DNA of 64,000 nt from Neobacillus niacini (GTDB taxonomy: Bacteria; Bacillota; Bacilli; Bacillales; Cytobacillaceae). This document shows, one piece after another, positions 1 through 6,546 of the stretch; positions within the stretch are counted from its first letter, which is position 1; every line of letters begins with the position of its first letter. The notes beneath the pieces were generated by a model. That model was not told where the DNA came from and did not search any database. It worked only from the letters and a program-made list of their open reading frames with translations. Where the stretch lies: positions 434,001 to 498,000 of the forward strand of contig NZ_JAMBOB010000003.1 of NCBI RefSeq assembly GCF_023715415.1, in the 5' to 3' direction. The translations under genes were made by a program, and so were the position numbers.

Positions 1-362
1 TCATGACCGCCTGAAGTACCTTGGTTGATAATGGCGATTGGGTTAAATTTTTCAATGGTCAATGCAGTAACAGCAGCAGCATTCTCCATTCCCTTCCCTG
101 TTTTCGTAACGATAACAGGATAATCGTTTAACGTTCCTTTGTAAAAAACAAACGTTCCTGATTTTTCTATTTTCACATTTTTTAATTTATCTGCAAAATA
201 TTCAGCTTCAATGGGCATTGGTCCTTGAATGACGATTGGTCTTTCCTCACTCTTTGCTTTTGTTACCTTTAAATCTTGATCTTTCGAATTACAACCTGCC
301 ACCAATAACATAGTAGAAATAGCTGCTACTGAAGCAATTTTCTTAAACATTTTGTTTTTCAT
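1..362 (-). CDS. Lipoprotein, MTA/SAH nucleosidase (phosphorylase superfamily) family, C-terminus outside window
   Basis: Only about 120 N-terminal residues are inside the window; the gene runs off the left edge. The reading starts MKNKMFKKIASVAAIS and reaches a lipobox ending AGC at about residue 24, so the product should be an exported, lipid-anchored protein. The following IQGPMPIEAEYFADKL and the later NQGTSGGH match the start and substrate region of 5'-methylthioadenosine/S-adenosylhomocysteine nucleosidase-type proteins. The start has an AAGGGGAGA ribosome binding site 8 bases upstream. It lies directly downstream of a guanine riboswitch and a terminator, so expression should fall when guanine is plentiful. 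A role in extracellular purine nucleoside scavenging is inference. Family assignment fairly sure; exact substrate unknown. Confidence 0.8.
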   Translation of the reverse strand, partial: MKNKMFKKIASVAAISTMLLVAGCNSKDQDLKVTKAKSEERPIVIQGPMPIEAEYFADKLKNVKIEKSGTFVFYKGTLNDYPVIVTKTGKGMENAAAVTALTIEKFNPIAIINQGTSGGH

Positions 363-416
363 AAATTTGTTCTCCCCTTTTTCTTGTTGTTTGTACACTC
401 GTGGTTGGCTCAAATG

Positions 417-458
417 AAAAAAGTCTAGAATAGCAGGATATTCCCAGCCTTCTAGACC
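417..458 (-). terminator. Intrinsic terminator of the guanine riboswitch
   Basis: On the minus strand, GTCTAGAA pairs with TTCTAGAC across a short loop and is followed by a run of T. It sits between the aptamer and the lipoprotein start, as expected for the expression platform of a transcriptional off-switch. The sequence GGTCTA seen upstream (around 508) could take part in the competing antiterminator. Confidence 0.75.
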
Positions 459-546
459 TACCAAAGTCAAAGTATAAATAATGAAGCAAAAAATGCTCTA
501 TCATTTGATGGAAGGTCTAAAGATTTCTTGACCCACTCATACTTTA

Positions 547-617
547 ACTCGTAGTCTAGTTCATTTAATGGGAACCAGGTAGAAACACTCAGACCGTATT
601 ACTGAGTATATACGAGT
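547..617 (-). ncRNA. Guanine-type purine riboswitch aptamer
   Basis: Read on the minus strand, the P1 stem is ACTCGTA (611-617) pairing with TACGAGT (547-553). Between them are the purine aptamer landmarks: a TATA junction, GTTTCTACC, GGTTCCC and the 3' junction AGACTACGAG. The specificity base (position 74 of the family) is C, which is the guanine-binding form; adenine aptamers have U. A terminator hairpin follows before the lipoprotein nucleosidase gene. This is read directly from sequence and known family rules. Confidence 0.88.
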
Positions 618-769
618 AACGTTTTTATGATTATTACTTTGTTAATATAACAAACTTATAATAGTAAATCAACAAAAGGTGAATATTTATTTTAAAATTT
701 ACATTATTGTTCGTGTTTTACGAAAAAGATAATATATAAATGGTAATATTACTCAATTTTTTACAAAAA

Positions 770-800
770 AAAGCAATCTTCCGTTTGGAAGGATTGCAAC
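770..800 (-). terminator. Terminator downstream of the 45-residue ORF
   Basis: GCAATCCTTCC / GGAAGATTGC stem followed on the minus strand by eight T. It lies just after the stop of the small gene at 855-992. Confidence 0.7.
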
Positions 801-854
801 AAAATCTCTATATTATTGTTTATTTACGATCGATTAGTTTTTAACGGTAGTCCC

Positions 855-992
855 CTATTTCATTTTCACAGGTGTAACCACTGCAAATAAATTTTCAGAT
901 GGATCGGTTACGTTGATTTCAATAACCTTGTATCCATTTCCTCCAACATTGCTCTCGATTTTAGTAGATTGCTTAATTGTATCGTTATTCAT
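855..992 (-). CDS. Small protein, 45 residues, function unknown
   Basis: The best start is the ATG at 990-992, giving MNNDTIKQSTKIESNVG and ending VVTPVKMK. It has a GGAAGGA ribosome binding site about 11 bases upstream. A longer in-frame start at 1064 exists, but it has no good ribosome binding site and would sit before this site. The protein is hydrophilic, without signal peptide or membrane segment, and a clear terminator follows. I do not recognise a family. A peptide or regulatory role cannot be judged from sequence alone. Confidence 0.5.
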   Translation of the reverse strand: MNNDTIKQSTKIESNVGGNGYKVIEINVTDPSENLFAVVTPVKMK

Positions 993-1164
993 ATGTTTTT
1001 TCTTCCTTCCAATTAAAAAATTCTCACAGAAGCTAATATATGTTGAAAGTTCAAAAATGTGCATAAAATTTTTATTAATCTATAGAAAAAATTTAAGAAT
1101 GGCGGATAATGCCGTTTTTTCAGTTCTTCAAAAATTGATTTATGTTTCTTTTTTCCTATATTTC

Positions 1165-1324
1165 GTTATAATATAAATATGGGTATGAACATAAAATAAA
1201 AAGACCGACATGGTGCAACATGTCAGGTCCTGCAATAGACGGTCCCCTTAAAAGGGTTGACTTGTTAATGAGATTAAATAATCCACCTGAGGAAAGCAAA
1301 ACTCAAGGGTGGATTATTTTTTTT
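1165..1324 (+). ncRNA. Candidate antisense (RatA-like) antitoxin RNA
   Basis: A TATAAT box lies at about 1166-1171 on the plus strand. The following segment can fold: GACATG (1207-1212) pairs with CATGTC (1219-1224), and CCCCTTAAAAGGG is a second hairpin. It ends in a strong hairpin (AATAATCCACC / GGTGGATTATT) plus T-run at 1278-1324. The RNA converges on the type I toxin gene on the other strand and would overlap the 3' part of its mRNA, as in the txpA/RatA arrangement. The promoter -35 box is not clear. Inference from layout. Confidence 0.5.
1278..1324 (+). terminator. Terminator of antisense RNA, overlapping the toxin gene end
   Basis: AATAATCCACC pairs with GGTGGATTATT, followed by TTTTTT on the plus strand. 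The 3' side lies inside the last codons and stop of the toxin gene at 1314-1397. Confidence 0.75.
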
Positions 1325-1397
1325 GACTAAACGTTAATACGGCTACGATTAAACTAGCAAACCCAATCATTATCATAAACGTTTCGAAAATCGTCAA
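1314..1397 (-). CDS. Putative holin-like type I toxin peptide (27 residues)
   Basis: The minus strand encodes MTIFETFMIMIGFASLIVAV followed by LTFSQKK. This is the usual form of the Bacillus holin-like toxin family: a short N-terminus with FE/ET, one membrane segment and a lysine-rich tail. Start is TTG at 1395-1397 with AGAGGG about 8 bases upstream. A promoter is visible further upstream. A structured antisense RNA candidate converges from the left. The peptide is expected to insert in the membrane when translated without antitoxin RNA. Family call is confident; toxicity is inferred from the family. Confidence 0.75.
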   Translation of the reverse strand: MTIFETFMIMIGFASLIVAVLTFSQKK

Positions 1398-1466
1398 ACA
1401 GCAACACCCTCTTTCCGGTGGGAGCTTGCCAACATCCCTAGAGACAACCTTTTCTATTGCCCTTTA

Positions 1467-1495
1467 AGTATAGCATAAACACTATAAAATGAGAA
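1467..1495 (-). promoter_or_regulatory. Promoter of the holin-like toxin
   Basis: On the minus strand TTCTCA (1490-1495) and TATACT (1467-1472) are separated by 17 bases. This places the transcription start about 60 bases before the toxin start codon, leaving a long structured leader. Confidence 0.55.
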
Positions 1496-1515
1496 CATAC
1501 ATTCGTTATTTCCTT

Positions 1516-2412
1516 TTATAATAAATCCTCTAAAGCTGAACGGAGTGTTGGGAACTTGAAATCAAACCCATTCTCTTGTAACACTTTGGGGATTACATGC
1601 TGCCCTTCCAGAACAAGGGCACTTTTTTGCCCAAGCACCATTTTCATACCAAACGATGGTACAGGAAGCCAATGTGGACGATGTAAAACTGTACCAATCA
1701 TTTTTCCAAATTCATTCATTCTGAGTGGAGATGGAGCTGTTACATTAATAGGGCCACTTAATTGGTTACTCGTAATAGCAAAGAGAATGGCGCGAACGAC
1801 ATCTGTAACATGTACCCACGAAACCCATTGTTTACCTGTTCCCACTTTACCACCAACAAATAAACGATACGGCATCGCCATGAGTGGCAGTGCACCTTCC
1901 TCCTTACCAAGCACCACACCAAATCTCATCATTACCACACGAATGGAATGTTTTTCTACTTGCAGTGCTTTGTTCTCCCAATCCTGAACGGTTCTACCTA
2001 AAAAATCTGTTGCTGTTTCAACCGAATTTTCAGTATAAATTGCATTTTGAGAGGCTGGATAAATCCCAATCGCACTGGCATTCACCAGGACAGAAGGCTT
2101 TGTAGGAAGTAATGAAATGATTCTAAGTAACTCATCTGTTGCAGTCATTCGACTTTCATAGATTTGTTTCTGATGGCTTTTGCTCCATCTTCCGTCGTTA
2201 ATGGACACCCCAGCCAAGTTTACAAACGCATCTGCACTTCCTATTGCTTTTTCAGGTGAAACGCCTTCATCAAGCCACCTTACAAATTCAACTTTTTCGG
2301 AAGCTTTCTTTTCCTTCCTCGTTAAAATTACCACACTATGCCCGTTATTGAGCAGCAATTGTGTTAACGTCTGACCAATGAACCCAGAACCTCCAGCAAT
2401 AACAATTTTCAT
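1516..2412 (-). CDS. TIGR01777-family NAD-dependent epimerase/dehydratase-like protein (YfhF type)
   Basis: 298 residues, full length. An SDR Rossmann glycine motif GGSGFIGQTL lies at residues 7-16, and NLAGVSI and NASAIGIYP follow in the positions expected for extended SDRs. The C-terminal part (RPHWLPVPSFGMKMVLG) corresponds to the DUF1731 segment of this family. Members are widespread and bind nucleotide cofactor, but their substrate is not established; some have been linked to cell division inhibitor SulA by old annotation only. The ATG has GGAGG 6 bases upstream. Single gene, not in an operon with its neighbours. Confidence 0.85.
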   Translation of the reverse strand: MKIVIAGGSGFIGQTLTQLLLNNGHSVVILTRKEKKASEKVEFVRWLDEGVSPEKAIGSADAFVNLAGVSINDGRWSKSHQKQIYESRMTATDELLRIISLLPTKPSVLVNASAIGIYPASQNAIYTENSVETATDFLGRTVQDWENKALQVEKHSIRVVMMRFGVVLGKEEGALPLMAMPYRLFVGGKVGTGKQWVSWVHVTDVVRAILFAITSNQLSGPINVTAPSPLRMNEFGKMIGTVLHRPHWLPVPSFGMKMVLGQKSALVLEGQHVIPKVLQENGFDFKFPTLRSALEDLL

Positions 2413-2714
2413 TTTTTCCCTCCCAAAGAACTCTCTATTATTTAGAAAATTATACCATTACTACTATAGATTTTTCTGGTATTTCAAAAATAATCGCTTA
2501 AATAAACTATCATTTATAGTTATTTATACTTCTGGAAATAAACACCAACAGTCTCGTGAAACATTTCACAAAATATTCACAGACTACATCCAAAATTGGT
2601 GGTACTATACCCTTTGTAAACAATATAGCGATGTTGCAAATGTATTTAATTATCTTTTCTTAATACAGGTATTCTATTAAATAATTACTCTGTAAAAAAT
2701 AGGAGGATACGCAA
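2413..2714. other. Intergenic region, AT-rich
   Basis: Divergent promoter region for the epimerase-like gene (minus) and the 78-residue gene (plus). AT-rich, with no ORF or hairpin I can support. The AGGAGG at 2701-2706 belongs to the gene at 2715. Confidence 0.5.
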
Positions 2715-2951
2715 ATGTTTGAAACGTATATGGTGCACAAATATTTTAAAGGTACCTTTATTGGTAAAACCTACTACCAAGGTGCTACGAAGAAATCATT
2801 GGAAAATTTCTTGGCTAGAGGATATCGAGATGGTGAGTTACGCTCTTGGAAGACCGTTCATTTTGATGAGGCTCGAGTGTATAAGGTTATTGATGGTAAA
2901 GAAGAATATGTAGAGACAGTTACAAAATTTAAAAGCCTAGCTATGGCGTAA
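2715..2951 (+). CDS. Small conserved-looking protein, 78 residues, unknown function
   Basis: Starts MFETYMVHKYFKGTFIGKTY with a perfect AGGAGG 8 bases before the ATG. The protein is soluble, rich in aromatic and charged residues, and has no signal peptide or membrane segment. A bidirectional terminator follows 25 bases after the stop, so it is a monocistronic unit. I do not recognise the family. The good translation signal and terminator support a real gene. Confidence 0.65.
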   Translation: MFETYMVHKYFKGTFIGKTYYQGATKKSLENFLARGYRDGELRSWKTVHFDEARVYKVIDGKEEYVETVTKFKSLAMA

Positions 2952-2975
2952 ATATAAAAGACATCTATTGTATAT

Positions 2976-3005
2976 AAAAACGCTTGGATATTCCAAGCGT
3001 TTTTA
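2976..3005. terminator. Bidirectional terminator between the 78-residue gene and ftsZ
   Basis: AAAAACGCTTGG pairs with CCAAGCGTTTTT around ATATT. A-run and T-run on both sides let it serve both converging genes. Confidence 0.85.
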
Positions 3006-3025
3006 TAATTTCTATTTTTAGATAA

Positions 3026-4261
3026 TTACCTAAAGGAACGTAAGCGCTTTTTCCGATTACGTAAGAACGCTGGAATATCACTAGAGTCGTCTAACTCTTC
3101 TGAGTGCTGCCCATAATGGTGCTCCTCTTCGACATAAATTGGTTCAGGTTGACGATGTTCATAGTGTTGCTCACTTTGATGATATTCATAGTGTTGTTCT
3201 CTTTGTCCATAATGCTGTTCTCTTTGATCATAATGTTGTTCTCTTTGATATGGAATACCCTTTTCTTCCTCTGGTGCCTGAGCAGGTTTATGTAAAACGG
3301 CATCCTCTTTCTCCGTGAATCCAGTCGCTATAACAGTTACAATAATTTCATCTGTTAAGTTTTCGTTTATCACGGAACCAAAAATCATATTTAATTCCTC
3401 GTTGGAAGCAGATGCCACGATTTCAGCTGCCTCCTGGACTTCAAAGAGACTTAAATTGTTGCCGCCAGTAATGTTCATAATGACACCATGAGCCCCATTG
3501 ATAGATGTCTCCAATAATGGACTGTTTAGGGCTTTCTCTGCTGCTTCGGCCGCACGATTGCTGCCATTCGCAATCCCAATCCCCATTAAGGCCGTTCCTT
3601 TATGGGACATGACGGTTTTTACGTCTGCAAAATCCAGGTTGATTAAACCAGGAACTGCAATTAAATCGGAAATCCCTTGTACACCCTGACGCAGGACATT
3701 GTCCGCTTCACGAAAGGCATCAATCATCGGTGTTTTTTTATCGACAATTTCCAATAACCGATCGTTGGGAATGATAATGAGGGTGTCCACAGCTTCCCTC
3801 ATGGCGTTAATTCCACTTTCAGCGTTCTTTGCGCGCTTGAAGCCTTCGAACTTGAATGGACGTGTCACCACCCCGATTGTCAGTGCGCCCATCTTTCGTG
3901 CAATTCTTGCTATGGCCGGTGCTGCCCCAGTTCCGGTACCGCCGCCCATTCCGGCTGTAACGAAAACCATGTCTGCTCCCGCTAAAACTTCTTCAATTTG
4001 ATTTTTGCTTTCCTCGACCGCTTTTCTTCCTATTTCCGGATTTGCCCCTGCCCCTAAACCTCTGGTCAAAGAGGACCCGATTTGCATCTTAATAGCTGCA
4101 TTCGATTGTCTAATGGCTTGTGAATCTGTGTTGACAGCAATAAATTCAACTCCCCCAACTCCATCTTCAATCATGCGGTTGACAGCGTTATTGCCTCCTC
4201 CGCCAACACCGACAACTTTAATATTGGCTAAATGGTCCATACTTGTGTCAAATTCTAACAT
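3026..4261 (-). CDS. ftsZ: Cell division protein FtsZ, stand-alone copy
   Basis: 411 residues from the ATG at 4259-4261 (MLEFDTS), which has GGGAGG 10 bases upstream; the longer start at 4285 is less likely. FtsZ is a GTPase that polymerises into the Z-ring. Seen here: glycine-rich [11 protein letters not shown], the tubulin signature GGGTGTG at 106-112, the T7 loop NLDFADV, and the C-terminal tail [11 protein letters not shown] that binds FtsA/SepF. All catalytic parts look intact. The linker (about 335-385) holds repeats of QREQHY and related EQHY units. The gene has no ftsA or other dcw gene beside it, which suggests a second copy. Whether another ftsZ exists cannot be seen from this window. 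Confidence 0.93.
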   Translation of the reverse strand: MLEFDTSMDHLANIKVVGVGGGGNNAVNRMIEDGVGGVEFIAVNTDSQAIRQSNAAIKMQIGSSLTRGLGAGANPEIGRKAVEESKNQIEEVLAGADMVFVTAGMGGGTGTGAAPAIARIARKMGALTIGVVTRPFKFEGFKRAKNAESGINAMREAVDTLIIIPNDRLLEIVDKKTPMIDAFREADNVLRQGVQGISDLIAVPGLINLDFADVKTVMSHKGTALMGIGIANGSNRAAEAAEKALNSPLLETSINGAHGVIMNITGGNNLSLFEVQEAAEIVASASNEELNMIFGSVINENLTDEIIVTVIATGFTEKEDAVLHKPAQAPEEEKGIPYQREQHYDQREQHYGQREQHYEYHQSEQHYEHRQPEPIYVEEEHHYGQHSEELDDSSDIPAFLRNRKKRLRSFR

Positions 4262-4548
4262 GCTCTCTTTCCTCCCTGTTTTCAAAATACTACTAACCTT
4301 CTTTTAATATTGGTTTAGTAGATTAGGAGGTTAGATACCCGTACCCCCAAATAATTAGTAGAAAAATGATATAGTGTTTAGTCTACGGAACATTAAATTT
4401 ATTGTCTAGTTAAGTGTTACCTATTATTTAAGGCTGAAATATGGGAAAAAGCACACTCCTCAACATGGATAAAAGGAGTCATTTTTTCCCTTTTCGGGGG
4501 AATATGGTCCTGTTTATATTCAGATTATTTCTAGTATTAAGGAAAGTT
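4262..4548. other. Intergenic region upstream of ftsZ
   Basis: Carries the ftsZ ribosome binding site and presumably its promoter on the minus strand. GGGAAAAA (about 4442) can pair with TTTTTTCCC (about 4483-4491) around a CTCC/GGAG stem, giving an imperfect hairpin of unknown role. No gene seen. Confidence 0.4.
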
Positions 4549-4549
4549 T

Positions 4550-4616
4550 ACAGTCTAATTACATTTAGATGACCATCCCTTCGTTCGACAAATTTTTAAG
4601 ATTGCCTTGATATAAT
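4550..4616 (+). promoter_or_regulatory. Promoter module A (twin of 5683-5749)
   Basis: ACAGTCTAATTACA at 4550-4563, CGTTCGACAA at about 4582-4591, and an extended -10 TGATATAAT ending at 4616. The same three blocks occur with identical spacing at 5683-5749. The start of the first block to the -10 is 61 bases in both copies. There is no good -35, so an activator or a non-standard holoenzyme contact is likely. It drives the 31-residue membrane peptide. Confidence 0.65.
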
Positions 4617-4661
4617 GACATTGTCTTTGTGGAAATAGGAAAATGAAGAGAAGGAGGAAGT

Positions 4662-4757
4662 ATGGCGGAATTACTACTTGTTATCGGTACATATCTCTCA
4701 GTTACTCTTTGTGTAGGATGGTTGATTACGATTGGATTTGATTTATTTATTAAATAG
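4662..4757 (+). CDS. Small membrane peptide, 31 residues
   Basis: Encodes MAELLLVIGTYLSVTLCVGW followed by LITIGFDLFIK, essentially one hydrophobic helix. AAGGAGG lies 6 bases before the ATG, and promoter module A lies 46 bases upstream. The last stop is TAG, whose final base comes from the inserted MITE; without the insert the stop would be TAA. The original terminator lies just beyond the MITE. No family recognised. Too small for most gene finders, but its signals are strong. Confidence 0.65.
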   Translation: MAELLLVIGTYLSVTLCVGWLITIGFDLFIK

Positions 4758-4981
4758 GCTCTGTTGTTATTCACTGTTGATTTTCGTATAGGCTTAAGAA
4801 TAGATAAGCGGAGATTTTCCGGCTAATGTATCTAGAGGAAGATTACGAAGCAGATATAAGCGGAGAAATTCCGGTTAATTGCTTAAAATAAGACAAAATC
4901 CAAGGATTTGGGTACAATAAGCGGTAAAACTCCGTTTATTTTCCAAGTACAGTGAAATCAATATTCAATTTTAACAGAGCC
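4757..4981. mobile_element. 225-bp MITE-like element with 8-bp target duplication
   Basis: The ends are imperfect inverted repeats of about 27 bases: GGCTCTGTT at the left and AACAGAGCC at the right, with further match inwards (TTGATTT / AAATCAA). It is flanked by the perfect direct repeat ATTAAATA at 4749-4756 and 4982-4989. No ORF inside. Three internal copies of an AAGCGG...CCG unit are present. It is non-autonomous and must have been moved by a transposase elsewhere. Confidence 0.85.
4796..4945 (+). repeat. Three AAGCGG...CCG repeat units inside the MITE
   Basis: ATAAGCGGAGATTTTCCGG, ATAAGCGGAGAAATTCCGG and ATAAGCGGTAAAACTCCG recur at roughly 50- to 70-base spacing. Similar units are common dispersed repeats in Bacillaceae genomes (general knowledge). 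Confidence 0.6.
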
Positions 4982-4994
4982 ATTAAATAAAAGG

Positions 4995-5030
4995 AAAACT
5001 CATTTGCTTCAAAGTGCAAATGAGTTTTTT
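4995..5030 (+). terminator. Terminator of the 31-residue peptide gene
   Basis: AAAACTCATTTGC pairs with GCAAATGAGTTTTTT. It lay 6 bases after the stop codon before the MITE split the two. Confidence 0.8.
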
Positions 5031-5040
5031 CCATAATCCT

Positions 5041-5223
5041 TTAATTATTTTGCTCCAGTGCCTCATATACAGCCATCATATCGCGTTTATTTAACTCGCG
5101 GATACGATTGAAAATGGGAATGTCACGAACTACATTGGTCAGTAAGTTTTCAGCAACAACATCTCTTACATTACCCGACCTTCACCTGGAATCCTCACAA
5201 TTCTCTATATTTAGTGTATTCAT
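5041..5223 (-). pseudogene. Short ORF interrupted by an in-frame stop
   Basis: The frame reads MNTLNIENCEDSR, then TGA, then continues open for 46 codons through VVAENLLTNVVRDIPIFNRI and RELNKRDMMAVYEALEQNN to TAA. Reading frame and composition stay protein-like on both sides of the TGA, which suggests a recently disrupted gene of about 60 residues. No strong ribosome binding site is seen. No family recognised. It could also be two unrelated short frames. Confidence 0.4.
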
Positions 5224-5265
5224 AATATCATAAATACTACGAGCGAGGAAAAACTTAACAATAAC

Positions 5266-5315
5266 CCCAACTGTCCACCTGGGGTGGACAGTGTCCACGA
5301 GCGGTGACAGGCACC
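5266..5315. repeat. Dispersed repeat with palindromic CTGTCCACC
   Basis: CTGTCCACCTGGGGTGGACAG is a near-perfect palindrome, followed by TGTCCACGAGCGGTGACAGG. Units with GTGACAGGCACC are typical dispersed intergenic repeats of Bacillaceae. It abuts the terminator at 5323. Confidence 0.5.
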
Positions 5316-5322
5316 CATATTG

Positions 5323-5368
5323 AAAAGCCAAAAGGCACCTGAATGTTTCAGGTGCCTTTTGGCTTTTT
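5323..5368. terminator. Strong bidirectional terminator
   Basis: AAAAGCCAAAAGGCACCTGA pairs with TCAGGTGCCTTTTGGCTTTTT. It follows the small membrane gene at 5387-5557 on the minus strand. Confidence 0.88.
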
Positions 5369-5386
5369 ATATTTTCTTTTTTAATA

Positions 5387-5557
5387 TTAAACTGCTTGTT
5401 TCATAGTTTGTGCTGGATTTATAGTCATGTTTTGAAGCTGAGATTCTAACTGAGCTAGATCAGATTCGTCTCTCTCCTTAAGTTTATCAAAAATAACCAC
5501 GGTAATATAATAGGAACCTATGAAATAACCGATACACATCAACCAAGTAAGAAACAT
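5387..5557 (-). CDS. Small membrane protein, 56 residues
   Basis: Starts MFLTWLMCIGYFIGSYYITV, one N-terminal membrane helix, followed by a charged stretch (FDKLKERDESDLAQLES) likely to form a short coiled coil, and ends TMKQAV. GGGGGA lies 6 bases before the ATG and a strong terminator follows the stop. It is transcribed away from the MerR-like gene. No family recognised. It was too short for a general ORF scan, but its signals are clear. Confidence 0.6.
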   Translation of the reverse strand: MFLTWLMCIGYFIGSYYITVVIFDKLKERDESDLAQLESQLQNMTINPAQTMKQAV

Positions 5558-5682
5558 TTTATTTCCCCCTTTGTTAGTAACTTACGTTTATTTTAAAGGA
5601 TACCTATACCCCTCTGTTGTGATATAAATCACGAAAAATAAAATTAAAAGATATTTTTTATATGTTTTATTAAGAAATGTTG

Positions 5683-5749
5683 ACAGTCTAATTACAAATT
5701 GTTTACTATCTGCTCGTTCGACAATTTATAAAAAATTGCTTGGTATAAT
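5683..5749 (+). promoter_or_regulatory. Promoter module B (twin of 4550-4616)
   Basis: ACAGTCTAATTACA at 5683-5696, CGTTCGACAA, and extended -10 TGGTATAAT ending at 5749, in the same spacing as module A. In this copy TTGACA plus TACTAT also form a possible second, upstream promoter. It drives the MerR/DUF3967 gene 60 bases downstream. Confidence 0.65.
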
Positions 5750-5808
5750 GGTTATATCTTGCAAAGAAGACTTTACATAAATAGTTCTAATAGCGGAGGT
5801 GTATTGAT

Positions 5809-6366
5809 ATGTCAGAAATACATTCACCAAGGCACGTACAAGAATTGCTTGGAATCGATAGCCATACATTACGAAAGTACGCCACTCTATTAGAAGGAAA
5901 CGGATATCAGATTCACCGCAATCATAGAGGCCACAGAGGATATTTTGATAAGGATGTTACCACGCTTCGGAAGTTGATTGAATTCATCGGGCAAGAGGGT
6001 ATGTCGTTGGAACTTTCAGCGAAAGCGGTCATGTCCTGGAATTCTGAAGAAAATGAAAGTGTCAGCAGTGCAGAAGAAGAATCGGTTCAAACTAACCTCC
6101 CAGACAAAGAAATACAACAGAATCATAATTTTGATGAATTAATGGAACGAATCGAACATTTGGAGCAAATAAACATGGATTTAATCAAGCATCTGAAGGA
6201 GAAAGCCGTACGAGAAGCTTATCTCGAGGAAAAGATCAATCAAATTGTAAAGTATGTAGAACGTTCCGAGCAATTGTTAGTGGAAAACAGCAAGATGATG
6301 TTGGAGGAAACGCGACAGCAAATTGCAGCCGCCCAGCAAAAGAAATGGTGGAAATGGTGGAAATGA
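5809..6366 (+). CDS. MerR-type HTH protein with coiled coil and DUF3967-like C-terminus
   Basis: 185 residues. Residues about 5-75 form a MerR-like winged helix (VQELLGIDSHTLRKYATLLE, then RGYFDKDVTTLRKLIEFI). A Glu/Ser-rich linker follows, then a long coiled coil (about 108-170) and a tryptophan-rich end KKWWKWWK. The layout resembles RacA-like and DUF3967 proteins of Bacillus, which bind DNA and oligomerise through the coiled coil. The basic, aromatic tail might touch membrane; that is inference. GGAGG lies 10 bases before the ATG. It shares its promoter module with the 31-residue membrane peptide, so the two may be co-regulated. Confidence 0.7.
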   Translation: MSEIHSPRHVQELLGIDSHTLRKYATLLEGNGYQIHRNHRGHRGYFDKDVTTLRKLIEFIGQEGMSLELSAKAVMSWNSEENESVSSAEEESVQTNLPDKEIQQNHNFDELMERIEHLEQINMDLIKHLKEKAVREAYLEEKINQIVKYVERSEQLLVENSKMMLEETRQQIAAAQQKKWWKWWK

Positions 6367-6457
6367 GAAAAGCAGTGGGTTGGATATACATGGTTTACAG
6401 AATTATTATCACAGATTAGGCTTTGGATTGATGTTATGGACCTTTTCTGGGCGTAAT

Positions 6458-6494
6458 AAAAAAAGCCTAATTTCTCAAGAAATTGGGCTTTTTA
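6458..6494. terminator. Terminator between the MerR-like gene and the patatin gene
   Basis: AAAAAGCCTAATTTCT pairs with AGAAATTGGGCTTTTT; usable from both sides. Confidence 0.8.
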
Positions 6495-6546
6495 ATATTG
6501 GTATTTCCTCAATGTTGTAAAATCGAGTTTTGCTGGTGGTGCCACT

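Noticed and set aside
1556..1987. 143-residue plus-strand frame across the epimerase-like gene
   Set aside because: Antisense shadow of a well-supported SDR gene.
4565..4774. 69-residue minus-strand frame across the 31-residue gene
   Set aside because: Overlaps the promoter module and the strong plus-strand signals; no ribosome binding site.
4757..4981. MITE as a riboswitch or small RNA
   Set aside because: Terminal inverted repeats plus a perfect 8-base target duplication explain it fully as an insertion.
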